In this document: one piece after another, positions 62,704 to 64,000 of the stretch
Position numbering within the stretch: the stretch's first letter is position 1
Layout of the letters: every line of letters begins with the position of its first letter
Assembly (NCBI RefSeq): GCF_003096715.1
Contig: NZ_QEOL01000004.1
Span: forward strand, 310,001-374,000
Origin: Paraburkholderia silvatlantica
GTDB taxonomy: Bacteria; Pseudomonadota; Gammaproteobacteria; Burkholderiales; Burkholderiaceae
Reading direction: 5' to 3'
DNA length: 64,000 bases
Translations under genes and position numbers: made by a program
Notes under the pieces: generated by a model
Seen by the model: only the letters and a program-made list of their open reading frames with translations
What the model was told of the DNA's origin: nothing
The model's database searches: none

Positions 62704-64000
62704 ATGGCGTTTGAACTGTTTCGCGGTGTGCGGCCGCTGTCGCGCGCGTCTGCATTGCGCGACGCGCTCGCCGGCGTGCAGCTTGCCTCGATGAACGTGC
62801 CGCAACTGCTTGGCTACGCGCGCATTGCGGGCATGCCTGCCGTAAGCGGTCTGTACACGGGCTTTCTGCCGCTCGTGGCTTTCGCCCTCTTTGGCGCGTC
62901 GCGTCATCTCGTGGTCGCCGCCGACTCCGCCACGGCCACCATTTTCGCGAGCCGTCTCACGACCATGGCGGCGCCCGCGAGCGCCGACTACGTCGCGCTC
63001 GCGGGCATGACCGCCTTGCTCACGGCCGTGATGTTGCTGATCGCACGCCTGTTTCGGCTCGGCTTCCTCGCGGACTTTCTATCGCGCACCGTCCTCGCGG
63101 GTTTTCTCACGGGCGTCGGCGTGCAAGTGGGTGTGGCGATGCTCGGCGACATGCTTGGCATAACCGTCAATTCACGCCGCACGGTCCTGCAGATCAAGCA
63201 GATCGTCACCCAGTCGGGCACGATTCACTGGCCGACGCTTGGCATTGCCGTGGTCGTCGTGGCCGCGATTCTGGTCTTCAAGCGGTTCCGGCCGCGCTGG
63301 CCGGTGCCGCTCGTCGCCGTGGCGGGGAGCATCGCCGCGAGCGCCATGCTGAACTTCGCGGGCCACGGCATTTCCGTGATCGGCCCGGTGCAGGGCGGCT
63401 TGCCGCGCCTGAGTTTTCCCGCAGTGGGCTGGTTCCAGATGATCGATCTGCTGCAGGTGGCGGCGTCGTGCTTCGTCATCATCGTCGCGCAGAGCGCCGC
63501 CACGAGCCGCGCGTTTGCCGAACGCTACGGCGAGCGCACCGACGAGGACGCCAATCTCCTCGGCCTCGCAGCGGCCAATGCGGCGGCCTCGATGAGCGGC
63601 GCTTTCGTCGTGAACGGCAGCCTCACGCAGACTGCCATGGCCGATCAGGCCGGCGCGCGCAGCCAGTTCGCGCAGCTCGTCTTCGCGGGCGTCGTGCTCG
63701 TGGTGCTGCTGTTCTTCAGCCGCCTGCTGCAATACCTGCCGCATTGCGTGCTGGCCGCGATCGTCTTCACGATTGCCGTGGGTCTCGTGAACATTCACCA
63801 GCTGATCGACATTCGCCGCGAAAGTCCCGGCGAATTCCGGCTTGCGGTCACGACGGCGCTCGCCGTTGTCGTGATCGGCGTGGAGAACGGTATCCTCATC
63901 GCGATCGGCCTTTCTTTGCTGCGCCACGTGCGCCATAGCTACCGGCCGCATACCATGGTGCTCGTGCCGAACGAGGAGGGGCACTGGCTGCCCGAACCCG
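62704..64000 (+). CDS. SulP family inorganic anion transporter, partial (C-terminus beyond window)
   Basis: The frame stays open from ATG 62704 to the end (432 codons). The start follows AAAGGAT. The membrane part has the SulP features GVQLASMNVPQLLGYARIAGMPAVSGLY, FLTGVGVQVG, AQSAATSRAFAERYGE and GAFVVNGSLTQTAM. A STAS domain is expected after the window. Substrates such as sulfate or bicarbonate cannot be told apart here. Confidence 0.92.
   Translation, partial: MAFELFRGVRPLSRASALRDALAGVQLASMNVPQLLGYARIAGMPAVSGLYTGFLPLVAFALFGASRHLVVAADSATATIFASRLTTMAAPASADYVALAGMTALLTAVMLLIARLFRLGFLADFLSRTVLAGFLTGVGVQVGVAMLGDMLGITVNSRRTVLQIKQIVTQSGTIHWPTLGIAVVVVAAILVFKRFRPRWPVPLVAVAGSIAASAMLNFAGHGISVIGPVQGGLPRLSFPAVGWFQMIDLLQVAASCFVIIVAQSAATSRAFAERYGERTDEDANLLGLAAANAAASMSGAFVVNGSLTQTAMADQAGARSQFAQLVFAGVVLVVLLFFSRLLQYLPHCVLAAIVFTIAVGLVNIHQLIDIRRESPGEFRLAVTTALAVVVIGVENGILIAIGLSLLRHVRHSYRPHTMVLVPNEEGHWLPEP

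Noticed and set aside
1..64000. Insertion sequences, prophage, CRISPR arrays, tRNA or rRNA genes
   Set aside because: I read the gaps for transposase-like frames, spaced direct repeats, and clover-leaf or rRNA-like conserved sequence and found none. This was by eye only.

Overview
The window is 64 kb of high-GC (roughly 65%) bacterial chromosome. It is densely packed with genes, and almost every one has a recognisable family. Gene content points to a Burkholderiaceae member of the Burkholderia/Paraburkholderia/Caballeronia group: a PGDYG protein, a DUF2795 protein, PspA beside a TPR protein, a PrkA-YeaH-SpoVR cluster, a kgu-type 2-ketogluconate operon and many transport operons with dedicated regulators. 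This assignment is inference from family content. I saw no rRNA, tRNA, insertion sequence, prophage or CRISPR array. The region reads as core or near-core chromosome, not as a mobile island.

Layout. 1-4.2 kb: tail of an ABC-F ATPase, an aldehyde dehydrogenase, a nitronate monooxygenase-like flavoprotein with a C-terminal cysteine cluster, OmpW, and a DUF1289 protein. 4.4-8.9 kb: putrescine uptake operon potFGHI, with a terminator-like hairpin between potF and potG. 8.9-13 kb: a soluble chemoreceptor-like protein, an unlisted 43-residue Trp-rich ORF, a methyltransferase, and a Baeyer-Villiger-type monooxygenase that shares a CTAG stop with it. 13-16.1 kb: a TPR membrane protein with PspA, and a ribbon-helix-helix protein. 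16.7-20.1 kb: class A PBP (PBP1A), a cluster of three DnaA-box-like 9-mers, and an HCCA isomerase-like protein. 20.2-27 kb: a tripartite RND efflux operon with a divergent TetR regulator and a palindromic operator. 27-32.2 kb: DUF2795, a small exported protein, a C45-like hydrolase, a CLC protein and a GST.

32.4-34.5 kb: divergent yeiH/LysR pair. 34.6-40 kb: 2-ketogluconate operon kguE-kguK-kguT-kguD-ptxS, preceded by a PtxS-type palindrome. 40.1-45.9 kb: YhfC-type membrane protease, small conserved proteins, a Spy-like periplasmic protein, an Lrp regulator with dyads and a saccharopine dehydrogenase-like enzyme, then a P-loop kinase coupled to an orphan CydX-like peptide, and a lipoprotein. 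46.1-53.5 kb: CorA and a ribose-type operon rbsB-rbsA-rbsC-rbsR-rbsK. 53.7-56.6 kb: a membrane chemoreceptor with a C-terminal CheR tether, and a 2-keto-4-pentenoate hydratase-like protein. 57.4-64 kb: stress cluster prkA-yeaH-spoVR, then a SulP anion transporter running off the end.

The main themes are carbon and nitrogen uptake (polyamines, ribose, 2-ketogluconate), envelope homeostasis (PspA, Spy, RND efflux, PBP1A, OmpW) and sensing (two chemoreceptor-type proteins). The least explained items are the coupled CydX-like/P-loop pair, the Trp-rich 43-residue ORF, the PspA partner with a Gly/Asp/Asn tail, the chemoreceptor with a C-terminal sensor-like region, and the DnaA-box cluster. I did not find a single large undescribed system.
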